A stretch of DNA of 64,000 nt, taken from positions 13,307,860 to 13,371,859 of the forward strand of contig CM039509.1 in assembly GCA_022432975.1 (NCBI GenBank), given 5' to 3'. The position numbers and the translations under genes were made by a program. The stretch is from Begonia masoniana. Taxonomy: Eukaryota; Streptophyta; Magnoliopsida; Cucurbitales; Begoniaceae. The notes below the pieces were generated by a model that saw nothing but the letters and a program-made list of their open reading frames with translations, was not told where the DNA came from and did not search any database. Shown here one piece after another: positions 47,539-58,338 of this stretch (its first letter is position 1; every line of letters begins with the position of its first letter).

Positions 47539-48000
47539 GGTAGTCTTCCGGCTGACGTCATCGGCAGATGCCGAAGGGTAATTGTTTGATGGTTTAGTCT
47601 TCCGGCTGACATCATCGGCAGATGCCGAAGGTTAATCGTTTGATGGTTTAGTCTTCCGGCTGACGTCATCGGCAGATGCCGAAGGGTAATTGTTTGATGG
47701 TTTAGTCTTCGGGCTGACGTCATCGGCAGATGCCGAAGGGTAGTTGTTTGATGGTCTAGTCTTCCGGATGACGTCACCGGAAGATTTAAAATGTGTTTTG
47801 TCGATTAGCGACCGGAAGATGTAAAATGTGTTTTGTCGCTTAGCGACCGGAAGATGTAAAATGTGTTTTGTCGATTAGTGACCGGATGATATTTTAATTT
47901 AGCACGCAAGGCCCACGTGCCCACCGGAAGATGTCTTCTTTTAGGCGATGTTAAGCGAGTCACGCGTAATGCACGTGATGACCGGACGACTAAATTACTG
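47539..48000. repeat. 54-bp palindromic array and GTCG/CGAC hairpins in element T LTR
   Basis: About 4.5 units of GTCTTCCGGCTGACGTCATC ... GCAGATGCCGAAGGGTAATT (47539-47775), then three units with TTTTGTCG(C/A)TTAGCGACCGG (47795-47890). The minus-strand ORF at 47514-47777 is a repeat artefact. Confidence 0.85.
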
Positions 48001-48344
48001 AGGGTTGTCAACGCATGCAACCCATGCAAACCCGAGTGGTATTAAGTTAAGAGAATTGAGGGCACCTCCTCTTTTCCCGAAATTGTCAAGAAGCCAATGA
48101 CCGAGTCTAGTCGCTTGACTCTGTGAAGGTTGAGCCGACGAGGCGTGGGAAGTCGGGCACGAGAGGATTCGTCTTCCTTAATGGTTCTGCGTCTCTATTA
48201 CCAGTTTAGAAAAAAAAAAGTATATGTAAAATGTGAAAGTCTGTTGAGAGATAGTAAGTGAATGTAATATTAGTAAAAGTCAAGCAAACGATTAATGAAA
48301 GAATATGAACACGTGACGGCTCCTTGCCGGGGTCGTTACAATTG

Positions 48345-48356
48345 TGGTATCAAAGC
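48345..48356 (+). other. Element T primer-binding site
   Basis: TGGTATCAAAGC, 4 bp after the LTR; matches the RE-2 site, and carries A where W1, W' and the CRM-like element have G. Confidence 0.85.
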
Positions 48357-48430
48357 AAAACCAGGTTCTAAAACCGATTCTGCAGACTGCCTCCCAGCAC
48401 TGACTGTCACTTGAGCACACCTCAGCAACT

Positions 48431-48492
48431 GTAAGTGTTTATGATTTCATGTATGTCATTAAGTTAAGTTATGCCTGTAATGATTTGTCTAG
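48431..48492 (+). promoter_or_regulatory. Candidate 62-nt leader intron of element T
   Basis: CAACT|GTAAGT ... TTGTCTAG|GAATCCC, ending 10 nt before the gag ATG. Confidence 0.4.
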
Positions 48493-48502
48493 GAATCCCA
48501 AG

Positions 48503-49801
48503 ATGGTTAGAGGTCAACAGAGAGAGGCCAATGAGGATAGCAATGCTATTGCTCAGTTGACTGAGTTGGTCATGCGCCAATCTCCCCAGATAGAACGACT
48601 GATGACAGCTAGAGAAGAACAAGGCAACTCCAGTACTAACGCAACTCATGATCATGGGGGTGAGCGCTTCCACCGGCTTCGACCCCCGGTGTTTAATGGG
48701 TATGTTTCAGATCCTGTCCATGCTGAGGAGTGGATCCGAAAGATTGAAGACATGTTTAAGTATGCAAAGGTTGACGAAGGGGATAAGGTCACCTATGCTG
48801 TCTTTCATTTGGAGTTAAGTGCAAGGCATTGGTGGGACTCGATCCAGAGAACCACTAATGCCGAAGCTATGACCTGGGGGATGTTCAAGACTGCCTTCTT
48901 TGACAAGTACTTTAATAGGACTGTTCGGGCCAACAAGAAGAAGGAGTTCATGAATCTACGACAAACTGGCTCTGTGACGGATTATATATGTGAATTTGAT
49001 GCTTTATCACGGTTTGCTCCCCGTATGACTGAGGATGAGGAAGATAAGATTTACCAGTTTGTTCAAGGACTGAAGCCAAGTCTGTACATGAAAGTGAAGA
49101 CTGCCGGGATACATAATGTACCTTATGGTGAAGTGACGGCTAAGGCCTTGGAGCTAGAAGAGGCAGAAATGACAGCATATGCAAAGCGCGAACAGCCAAA
49201 GAAACTCATGAAGGACGCTCAGCCGCCACCACGTCAGAACAAAGGTTGGCAGCCACGACAGAACAGGGGACCACAGCAACAGCAGCATGGAATGAAGAGG
49301 CCCCTCAACCAGAATGATGACCAGGGAAAAGGAAAGAGACCTCTGGCGCCTCTATGCCCTACATGTCAGAGGAACCACCCTGGTGAGTGCAAGCTGCTTT
49401 CTGGCCGGTGTTTCAGGTGTGATAAGACCGGACACATGGTCAGAGATTGTCCCATGTCGCCAGACCCGTACCGTGCAAGGGTTGTACCCAGAGTGTATGC
49501 GTTGATGGAAGATGAGGGAGCTGATCAACATACAGTCATATCAGGTACCATCATGATCTGTGGTTTTGCTGCTTATACACTTATAGATACAGGGGCCACA
49601 CACTCGTTTATATCAACCTTGTTTGTATGCAAACATAACATAGGACCCTTACCAGCTGAAAGGTCATATCGTGTTGTGTTGCCATCAGGGAAGTCCCTAC
49701 ATTCAGAACAGATTGTTAAGGGTGACGTCGTGTCCTTAGGGGATAAGGCTCTCTATGCGGAGTTAATTGTCATTGACATGAAAGGGTATGAGGTGTATTA
49801 G
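48503..49801 (+). CDS. Gag-protease of element T (C-terminally frameshifted)
   Basis: An open frame of about 430 residues from MVRGQQRE. N-terminal low-complexity region; gag core at about residues 55-210 (PPVFNGYVSDPVHAEEWIRK; FHLELSARHWWDSIQ; LRQTGSVTDYICEFDALS); proline/glutamine-rich linker; zinc knuckle CFRCDKTGHMVRDC (about residues 308-321); aspartic protease with DTGATHSF. ATG 48503 was chosen over 48449 because the RE-2 and W' gag ORFs also begin MVRG and the upstream bases look like a leader intron. A one-base loss near 49798 stops the frame just before GMDWL, which continues in another frame; a further shift follows near 49880, then the N gap. Gag would form the particle and the protease would cut the polyprotein. 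This is the most intact ORF here. Confidence 0.9.
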   Translation: MVRGQQREANEDSNAIAQLTELVMRQSPQIERLMTAREEQGNSSTNATHDHGGERFHRLRPPVFNGYVSDPVHAEEWIRKIEDMFKYAKVDEGDKVTYAVFHLELSARHWWDSIQRTTNAEAMTWGMFKTAFFDKYFNRTVRANKKKEFMNLRQTGSVTDYICEFDALSRFAPRMTEDEEDKIYQFVQGLKPSLYMKVKTAGIHNVPYGEVTAKALELEEAEMTAYAKREQPKKLMKDAQPPPRQNKGWQPRQNRGPQQQQHGMKRPLNQNDDQGKGKRPLAPLCPTCQRNHPGECKLLSGRCFRCDKTGHMVRDCPMSPDPYRARVVPRVYALMEDEGADQHTVISGTIMICGFAAYTLIDTGATHSFISTLFVCKHNIGPLPAERSYRVVLPSGKSLHSEQIVKGDVVSLGDKALYAELIVIDMKGYEVY

Positions 49802-49934
49802 GGATGGATTGGTTATTAAGACATCATGCCACGATAAGTTGTAGATCCGGAATAGTTGATTTTAGACCCCCAAAATGATAATCATTATTCCTTCCAAGCT
49901 ATTGCCTAAAATAGTAAGTACCAATTATATCCGC
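49802..49934 (+). pseudogene. Continuation of element T protease, shifted
   Basis: MDWLLRHHATISC and IVDFRPP are readable one frame over, then HYSFQA in a third frame, ending near the gap. It matches RE-2 at 31070-30985. Confidence 0.75.
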
Positions 49935-50034
49935 NNNNNNNNNNNNNNNNNNNNNNNNNNNNNNNNNNNNNNNNNNNNNNNNNNNNNNNNNNNNNNNNNN
50001 NNNNNNNNNNNNNNNNNNNNNNNNNNNNNNNNNN
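49935..50034. other. Assembly gap of 100 N
   Basis: Exactly 100 unknown bases, the usual placeholder for a gap of unknown length. The two sides belong to unrelated elements, so their true distance and order are not shown by the sequence. Confidence 0.95.
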
Positions 50035-50985
50035 GAGCAGGCTGCCATTCCCCGAGACCCTCATGGACAGAGAGGAACGAAGGAGAGACTAAGAGTGTTC
50101 CCGAGTAACCCAAACTGGGAACACAATTTCTGGTGATTCCACCGGTGCCGAGCACCGCCTGTGGAAGAGCACCGACGAGAATCCACCGAGGCTCTCTAGA
50201 GATGAAGAACGCTTCACCCGCTTCCAAATATTCGTATATTAACAGACTAACTCTTACATTGCTACAGGAACAGCTTATATAAGCTGAGGATGACCGGAGA
50301 AGAAAGACAAAAATAACATAAGAGAATGCTTATGGAAAAAGAGTAGTTGAGCGTTGAATTATAGCCGTTGGCAGATGAAGGAGACCGTGCATTCTTCAGT
50401 CGAGTGAGGAGCAGCTTTAGGCAGAGTGCTTCTCACGTGCACGGGTAGGCAGCAACTCATCAGCTTGTTGTCGTGGCTCTAAGCTGTTGATGACATGTCC
50501 ATCTTCCAGCTACTGATGACGTGGAATTATGGATAGCAACTCCTTCCTTTGCTTGTTTCTTCATCTTTTCCTAAGACTAAAGGATCAAATATGCAACTAC
50601 ATAAACTAGTGGCTAAAGTTTGCCAATTTAAAAGAAGAAACTAAAGTTTCCTAATAAATACAAATAATTCAAACTTGGTTACAAAATTGATGAAGGGAAG
50701 ACAAATTCCCTCTCCTTCGTTCCAACCTTTGAGAGTCTTTTACCTACAAAATTACACAAGTCCATTAGATAGATAAATAGGTAAATACTTACCTTGGCTT
50801 GTGTTTTAACGGTTCAGACTGTAGGCACATTATGACGGGTCTTTGGAACCCGGGGCATATCATCCCCTCTCGGTTGTTGAGGATTTGACCTCAAATCCAA
50901 TGGTTGACTCACCGGGGGGACATTACAACACTTAGGATAAAATTTCTCTACTAAAAAGCTTAAACAAGCAAACCCTAGTAGGCTA
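50035..50985 (-). mobile_element. CRM/Reina-like LTR end with polypurine tract (partial)
   Basis: Plus strand ...CCCGGGGCATATCA ends at 50862; on the minus strand the LTR opens TGATATGCCCCGGGTTCC, encoding MPRVPKTR, like the LTR at 9732. To the right (50863-50985) the minus strand reads DLRSN...QQPRG into a purine run, the usual pol tail before a chromovirus 3' LTR. A palindromic GCTTATATAAGC lies at 50272-50283. Left end lost in the gap; right end interrupted by element U. Confidence 0.6.
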
Positions 50986-51289
50986 TGACACCCCGATTCC
51001 CTGAACCCGGTTTGTTACTCAAAACCCCGAATATTACTAAGAAACACTTGGGCCAAATATAAAACTTCGTTGAAAATTTCAGAATTTGAAATTTGACAAA
51101 ACATGAAAACTTGCAGCGGAAATCGTTAAAAAAAAAGTAAAATTAAACAAAGCCATGTTAAAATAATCGTTGGCAATATTAAGAATCAATCAGTTGAGAA
51201 GCAAAGGTTTAACTCGTAAAATAATTTAAAGATTTCAAAAGTCAATTCCATCGACCGCCGAACAAAGTCAACAAAAGGAAAAGGCTACT

Positions 51290-51660
51290 CGAAGACATCC
51301 ACCGGTGACTAAACGACAAAGCACAAGATTTGTCATCCGGTCACTAAACGACAAAACATAAAATTTGTCATCCGGTCCCTAAACGACAAAACATAAAATT
51401 TGTCATCCGGTCACTAAACGACAAAACATAAAATTTTTCATCCGGTCACTAAGCGACAAAATATATCCTTCATCTACTGGTGACGTCAGCTGGATGATCT
51501 CTCTTATCCGATCGACTTTACCCTACATCTACCGGTGACGTCAGCCGGATGATCCCTCTCATCTGGGCACTAGACGACAAACAAATCACCTATATCATCC
51601 GACAAACAAAACACTCGACATCATCCGGTAGAAAAGAAACACAACACTATCCATAGAAAA
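51290..51660. repeat. Palindrome/short-repeat block in U LTR
   Basis: Five 35-bp units CCGGTCACTAAACGACAAAA ... AAAATTTGTCAT (51335-51470), then ACCGGTGACGTCAGC-type units. Confidence 0.8.
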
Positions 51661-52106
51661 GAATTTACTTACTTCCCAAAGACCATTCAGGAACGACTCA
51701 AGCCATAGCATTAATCAAATCCGATAAAAACCAACATTTAAAACTCAACAGACTGCTAAAATCAGTAAATTTCAAAACGTATTCAAAATGCTAAAATTCC
51801 TACTGTCATGAGAACTCAACATACTCAGACTGAATCCTTGACTACTAGTCCTCCACACTGACAGACATCAGTTAAACCGCCCCGTCAGCTGCCAGAACAT
51901 TGAATAAGTGTACTCCTCCAACCCGACTAGTCCTCAGTGAACTCAGTAAACACACCTGCTGTCACTTCTTCACCTACATCACAAAACTCATCTATTAGCC
52001 TAATGCTAAGTAAGTAATGCAAAATGAAATGAATTACTGAAACATAAACTCCTAATCATGCAATTTCTACTTTCTCCTCTCAGTTGCTCATTCATCGTTT
52101 CTAATT

Positions 52107-52322
52107 CAGATCCCCCTGTGAAATTGGGAGTCGGATCAACTCTCCCAAAGTATGTATCCGCTGACTCATTAAGGGGCGGATTAATTCCCTTAACAGTAAA
52201 TCTGATTCACATGTTCAGATCCCCCTGTGAAATTGGAAGTTGGATCAGCTCTTCCAAAGTATGTATCCACTGTCTCATTAAGGGGCGGATTAATTCCCTT
52301 AACAGTAAATCTGATTCACTTT
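52107..52322. repeat. 109-bp tandem duplication with hairpin
   Basis: CAGATCCCCCTGTGAAATTG at 52107 and 52216. Each copy contains CATTAAGGG...CCCTTAACAG, able to fold back. Confidence 0.85.
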
Positions 52323-52482
52323 GCTGTTTCATCACATTCAATCCTCTCCATACCAATGTGTATTCAAATTCATTTTCGTATACATTTTGAAAACATGATG
52401 CATGGCATACAAACATATCCAAGTAAATACAAACCTAACGTTTTGTGATGTAGGCCTGAAGGCACAAGCAAACATTACTTAC

Positions 52483-52534
52483 TTGGATCTCCTGGAATTG
52501 TCTGGGTAGCTAACCACTTCGGGTATTGCTCAAC
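52483..52534 (-). promoter_or_regulatory. Candidate spliced mini-exon in U LTR (52 nt)
   Basis: Minus strand TTTTAG|GTTGAGC ... GATCCAA|GTAAGTAATG. Confidence 0.45.
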
Positions 52535-53002
52535 CTAAAACTGTAGACAGAGCATATATTAAATTTCCTCTAATCTTCATTCTAGACCACTATAAATCTA
52601 AGGGAAACTCTAGTCATTGCGCATTCTCGATTTCGACTTAAACCGAACTAACCCTCACTTACTGTATTCTCCAAAACCTCAATATCATCCCTCCCACCAA
52701 CAATAGATACAATGTAGCTAGAAATAGAGGCAAAACTCACCAAGTTCGGAAGAAGTCGCTGGAGAAAGTCGAAGGGGGGTCTCCTATCGTGCTCTGCTAG
52801 GCTGAGGAGCTGAGAATGGGGAGGAAATGGAATAAAACAGTGGCGGCTACTTCAATAATAGTTTCCTTAAATACGTTATCCACCTTTAGATTTCTAATTA
52901 CCCTTATACCCTTGCCTAGTCATCCACTAACCCTACATTTAATATTGTCATTAGTTTTAAAAAAAAGAATAGAGAAACAGTTTAACAGGACCGGGTATTA
53001 CA

Positions 53003-53641
53003 ATCTACCATCCTTAAAAGAATTTTGTCCTCAAAATTCAGTACCTGAATAATTCTGGATGTTGGTCCATCATGTCTTGCTGATGCTCCCAAGTTGTCTC
53101 CTCTATGTTCTGATTGTGCCATAAGACTTTCACTAGTGGAATTTCTTTGTTGCGCAATACCTTCACTGCATTGTCCAAGATCCTTACTGGTTTCTCCACA
53201 TATGCAAGAGTAGGAAGGGCCTCAATGCTCTGCTGTTCCATAATCTGTGAAGGATCTCTAACACATTTCTTCAGCATGGAAACATGAAACACATTATGAA
53301 TTCCCTCCAGAGAGGCTGGTAGCAGAAGTTGATATGCTGACTTCCCAATTCTCTTCACGATTTGGAAAGGTCCAATATACCTGGGGTTCAACTTGCCTCT
53401 TTTCCCAAACCTCACAACTCCTTTGAAAGGTGACACTTTAAGGAAAACCTCATCACCTACATCAAACTCTAATTCTCTTCGTCTTTTGTCTGCGTAGCTT
53501 TTCTGCCGACTTTGAGCTGTTAAGATTCTTTGTCGGATAAGAGCAATCTTCTCCACTGTCTGCTGCACAATATCAGGACCAATCAACCGTGCTTCTCCAA
53601 CTTCATCCCAATATAATGGAGATCTGCACTTTCGTCCATAT
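53003..53641 (-). pseudogene. Element U integrase C-terminus and chromodomain
   Basis: Open minus-strand frame: [84 protein letters not shown], then chromodomain NKEIPLVKVLW and EETTWEHQQDM, ending HPELFRY at 53038. The first residues of the nominal ORF (from 53688) are LTR sequence of W'; the true frame enters from 62617 across the insertion. A polypurine-type segment lies at 53003-53020. Confidence 0.9.
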
Positions 53642-56326
53642 TGTAACACCCCTAATACTGTACCCGTATTTCCCGTATAATTTTTCATTTTATACTTTTT
53701 ACTTTTCTATGCTTTAAATAAAACTTAATGCGGAATCTAAACCGAAGTTGAAATCAGAATTTAAGTCGGAATTAAAACTGAACTTTAAAAGCATTTAAAA
53801 CAAAACCTTTAATAAATAATTAAAACTAAAACATTTAATAAAACTTAAATAAAACAATTAAAAGAAGGGAGGGCAGAATCGGAATTCTGCCCTCGTGAAT
53901 GGAGCAGCGCTCGGTCGCTGCAGCATGCAGCGACTGAGCGCTGCATGCGCTGCAGTGTGCAGCGACCAGTCGCTGCACCACTGCAGCGACTGATCGCTGC
54001 ATGCAGTGATCAACTGATCACTGCATGCAGCGATCGATCTCTGCACCAAGCAGAGATCGATCGCTGCACACAAAGTGCAGCGATCCCTTACAGAATTCGA
54101 TCGCTGCACACTGAGTGCAGCGATCCATGCCTTCTTTCTTTTTTTTTCTATTCATTCATTCTGCCTTTCCTTTTTCTTCACTATTGCTCTCTGGAATTCC
54201 AGAGAGCATACACTTAAAACACAAATCACAGGATTCGATTTCAGAGACTAACAACATATTCTTTTTACCAATTTTTCATCAATAACCTAATATACTTATA
54301 CTTATAACTTATGCTCAATGCTCAATCGACTGGCAGCGGACTTTGCGAAATCCAACTGCGTGGATAGCTCTAAAAACCGAGCTATCCGTATCAACCTAAA
54401 AATAGTTCATAACACTTAATTTAAACCAAACAGTTCCAGAATTTCTATAACGTTTAAATAACTGTTTAAACCAAAACATTTTATAACATTCATCAAAGCA
54501 GTTTAAACCCAAAACATTTTTACATACAATTACCAAAACGTTATCTAACCCCTATCCAGATCCAAACAACCTAAATATGTTCTATACAGTTTATCATCAA
54601 TCTAAAATATCACAAAGAACCCCCAAAACCTTTACATACACCCCCCACGGGTCAAAACGCGCCTCGACTACCCAGCACACTCCCACGAGCATCATCCATC
54701 AGCTGCTCCTACATCAGGAGGAGGAATATCATCCTCACCTGGGTCAACGTAACCTAGAACGTCACCTACACCATACAGACACATATGAGATATGGAAATC
54801 TCAGTAAGCTACGTAAATGCAGATGCGTGCGTGCGTATGCCATTCAGAAAACATGCAGATTTCAGATTCATATACAGATACAGATTCATTACATCGCAGA
54901 CAGATTGTTACCGAGATATCAGCCCTATAAATGGAAAGGATACATCCCGCGGTCGGACTACCACTTTCGATTTAGAGGGGGGGGTACATGTTCACAAACC
55001 CTACAGCCATGCCTGAGCCCCATCTCGCGTAACCAGATACAGATTACGTAGATTAATTACAGATGTTCATTTCTTTTCTTAAAACGCGTGCAGAAATTCG
55101 TTTTCATGACATTTGAAATACGTGATGCATGAACAGATATAGACAGAAAGTAAACAATCAACATATATACCATCAAGACCAAAATAGAGTAACCTATAAA
55201 CAATTTAAACCTAACTACCCAACCGAAAGCGATTTAAAGCAAACAATTCCTTAGGGATCCTCGATACGACATCGAAGTATGGTGTAGACCGATTGGTCAG
55301 AGTAAGTAACGGAGACTTACCTTGGGCGCGCAGAATCTCAATCTTCGTCCACGGGAGTCGTGTGTCTGAGGAAAACACGATATCCACCGTTAAAACCAAT
55401 TTGAATTATAAACGTTCAAATTATAAAATCCTTAACTAATGAATTTCCTAAATTCCAACTTAGCTAATCAAAGCATTTAGAACTTCAATTAAGGCTCGAT
55501 AATCCGAAATCTCAATTAACGAGTTTTTCTCAAAAACCTGGAAATTTACCAATTTTTAACTTTTTCACAAATTGATTTTTCTTCGTCCAATAACGTCAAA
55601 TACGTTCAATACATACTTAATCACGGCTAACCTATTAATTACGAGCCCTAATTCGACATTTTTATCGAAACCCTAATCGAAACCCTAACGTTAAATTGAC
55701 CTAAAACTTGGAATTTAACGCTCAAAGACCGAAGCTACTTACCGAGGGTAGCGAGAGGAGGAGAAACCGTGAAGGACGGAGGAAGAACGAAGGTCGGACG
55801 GAGGTCGGATGTCGTGAGAACGCCGGCGGCCAGAGAGAAGTTTCTTCTCTGTTCGTGAGCGCCAGAGAGAAAAGAGAGAAGTGAGGAGAAAAAAGAGAGA
55901 TTTGTGTTATTTATTAATTTTGGTTTGCAAATTACCATTTTGCCCTTCTTACTTAATTCTATTTGTTTCGTTCTTCGTTTCGTTAATCGTCCAACTATTC
56001 GGGATCACCAAATTTCCTAATTTCGCCAATAAGTCCAATTAGTTACCAGAGATTTATTAAAACTATCCGTTCGCAATTTGGACCTCATTTACTATTTTTA
56101 CTAAAACGTCAATTATATTACGATAGAGGTAATTACTCGGAATATAGCGTTACTCTTCCGAAAATTCCCATAAATTCCTTAAAATTCTTATTATTCGTTA
56201 TAATCGTAATGACGCTTTCTTTTCGTGAAACGGACCTGATTTGACATATTTACCAAAAATGTCATTATATAATAGAATAACAATAAAATATATTATATCT
56301 GAAATCCGTACAAGCCGGATATTACA
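53642..56326 (-). repeat. W' 3' LTR (2685 bp)
   Basis: TGTAACACCCCTAATACTG ... CAAGCCGGATATTACA. 56 bp longer than its partner inside the palindrome block. ORFs 54577-55051 and 55735-55938 recur in the other LTR only because the LTRs are identical. Confidence 0.95.
53880..54125. repeat. Palindrome block in W' 3' LTR
   Basis: Dense GCAGCGATCGATCTCTGC, GCAGCGACTGAGCGCTGC and TGATCAACTGATCA units that pair with their neighbours, ending near TCTGGAATTCCAGA (about 54190). Confidence 0.85.
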
Positions 56327-57598
56327 TTCTACCCTCCTTATTCAGAATTTTGTCCACAAAATTGCTGTTTGGTCAACTTTTAATCACTCTTACTCACCTT
56401 GCCTAAGAAATAATGTCGTAACACTAGCCTCGACACTTCTATGATCTCTCTCACCCTTCGGGTTTTCATAGTCCTCTATATCTCCAAAGCTTTCAATCCA
56501 TCTAACTTCGCACTTTGTAAGTCGATTACTCATACATCCATCGACTTCAACCTAACCCCTCGTCGCCTAGACCTTCAAATTTCATTTAACTTAACTTCAA
56601 CTCTAGTTTGTCCCTCAAGCTAAGTTTAATCAATTTCTAACTGTTCAAATTCCGTGACAACAACTCGTACCTAATCACTTCAAACCCTTAAAGCTTCTTC
56701 AATTCTATAACACTAAAGACTTGATACTTGGATCTCTCATCATAATCCTCTGTTTCGAACTCTTCTTTACACTGCTATCTACTGTCCAAATTATCAATCT
56801 CATTTTTTTTTTTTTTTTTTTTTTTATACCTACTTACCTTGCGCAACTATAGCATTCCCTTAGCCACTCTAATGCCATTCCTTTATACAGAATCTTTGTT
56901 ACTTAAATCTTTCCTTTTATGCTCTCAAGGTATCCTCTAAGTCTCTCCTATTTTGTCCAATATGCTCGTTTATACAACTCTTACCTCGGTCATCATCAAT
57001 CATTAATAAATTCTTAAATCTAAACAAATTCGTTAAACCATTTACCCAACACCTTATGGGCGCTTAAACAATTCAACGTTACCTATGAGTCGGAACTTTC
57101 CTATACCTCTTGTTCTAACTTCACATTCAAGCTCATTTGCACAGTCTTCGTGCAAATTTCTCTTCCTTTCATCCAATGTGCTCTAAATTTCCCATCCTCC
57201 ACTACTTGACTCATAACTCTACCTTCCCTTTAATCTAATTAATTTTTCTCACTTATCTCTATGACACTATTTGAAGCCCAAATACCAACGTAACCGGCCA
57301 TTTTATCTTACATCTCATAGTCCTTACTCATTCGTTCACTTAAGCTTATTTACTTTAACCTTAGCCGTTCTCAAAATCATTGGCTTCAACTTCGTTGTAT
57401 ATAGATTGGCTCTGTTTTGATTCCTAATTTAATCTTATTCCTATCTCTTAACTTTACAATATCGATTTCTTCCTTCCTCCAAAATTAGGTCCTAAGCATT
57501 CTTCTAAATTCTTTTATAACATCTCATCCCTACAACCTTTTTGTTTGCAAACTTGTTGTATGTAATTTAACACCTCCCTTCCAAAAATCCTTGCCTTC
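56327..57598. other. W' polypurine tract and AT-rich interior
   Basis: The minus strand has AAGGAGGGTAGAA against the LTR. The remainder closely matches 158-1401 of W1. T run at 56804-56825. No supported ORF. Confidence 0.7.
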
Positions 57599-58338
57599 CT
57601 AAGTCACCAAGTATGATCCCTTAAGAGGAACCCCTGACAATATCATTCTGGCCACAAGAAAATCATCCATCTCGCCAAAATGAATCGCAACTTTTAACGC
57701 TACACGTTTGCTTGAGAAAGCAATGTCAGCCTCGTTCAGAGCTTTCACGAGGATATGCACGAAATATTCTTGTGGAACTCCTCCGTAGCTAAGAAGAGAA
57801 ACTAAGTTTCTTGAAAGATTTGTTTTCTTTGGTGGATTGCCAGTCCCTACTATTTCCAAAGAATTCTCGGTTTGAAGATGTTCAAATTACAAATCTGACT
57901 CAACTTTAATCATTGAATCACGTATCTGAATCGTCCTAGAAGAGAGCTGAAAAATTACAACTGTCTATTGGCAAGAAGAGTTCCCTCGACAGCATAACCA
58001 TTGTAGAAAAGTCGGAATTGAATCAGCAAAGGCGGCGCTTCAGAGCTACTTTGTTGTTTTATTTCCGCAACATTTTTTTTTGTCACATCCTCAGCAAACT
58101 TGACCATCAAACATTCTCATCTCCCAAAACCCTAGGTACATGAGTTCTTATTTTGTTTAGATAGGGGCCCTTGAACCTGATAAGGCCATCAAGAGATACA
58201 TAACAGTGGTAGTAATGTGTTCTTCTAGCACCCCAGTCGACGTACACTCTTCGATCTTCATGATTAATGTATTGTTGTCCTAATTCCCTTCAAACTTCTA
58301 ACTCAAATTTTTCCATGGGTAGATCCTTCATCCTTCGA
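57599..58338 (-). pseudogene. Second copy of the captured RDR fragment, further deleted
   Basis: Minus strand: 58338-58080 matches W1 2575-2312 (GLIRFKGPYLNKTR region) and 58080-57599 matches 1878-1402 (NPPKKTNLSRNLVSLLSYGG; MDDFLVARMILSGVPL). Missing are the N-terminal part (W1 2580-3015) and about 430 bp between two T tracts (W1 1880-2310), which held the IHTDGTGYI segment. In W1 both deletion edges are long T runs, suggesting slippage or recombination between them. The shared left limit (a stop after ESYLVT/GSYLVT) shows both copies descend from one capture. Confidence 0.78.

Larger units (their letters stand above)
45783..48340 (+). repeat. Element T 5' LTR (2558 bp)
   Basis: TGTAACACCCGACATTTCGG ... 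GCCGGGGTCGTTACA. TATA box 45943-45950. Donor-like GAG|GTATG (46107), mini-exon 46435-46480, 47-bp array (46750-46990), acceptor GTGTAG|GTGAAG (47180-47181), 54-bp palindromic array (47539-47780) and GTCG...CGAC hairpin repeats to 48000. Confidence 0.92.
45783..49934 (+). mobile_element. Element T: plus-strand Tekay-like chromovirus, 5' part, cut by assembly gap
   Basis: 5' LTR 45783-48340, primer site 48345-48356, leader, gag-protease from 48503, then the N run at 49935. Everything downstream (pol, 3' LTR) is missing from this window. Confidence 0.9.
50986..53002 (-). repeat. Element U 3' LTR (2017 bp)
   Basis: TGACACCCCGATTCC ... ACCGGGTATTACA. Holds a palindrome block (51290-51660), a 109-bp duplication (52107-52322), acceptor-like CACCTACATC (about 51970) and a mini-exon-like segment 52483-52534. 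ORFs at 52058-52448 are shadows. Confidence 0.85.

Noticed and set aside
54577..55051. ORFs repeated identically at 60866-61341
   Set aside because: Conservation comes from the two LTR copies of a recent insertion, not from selection; no domain.
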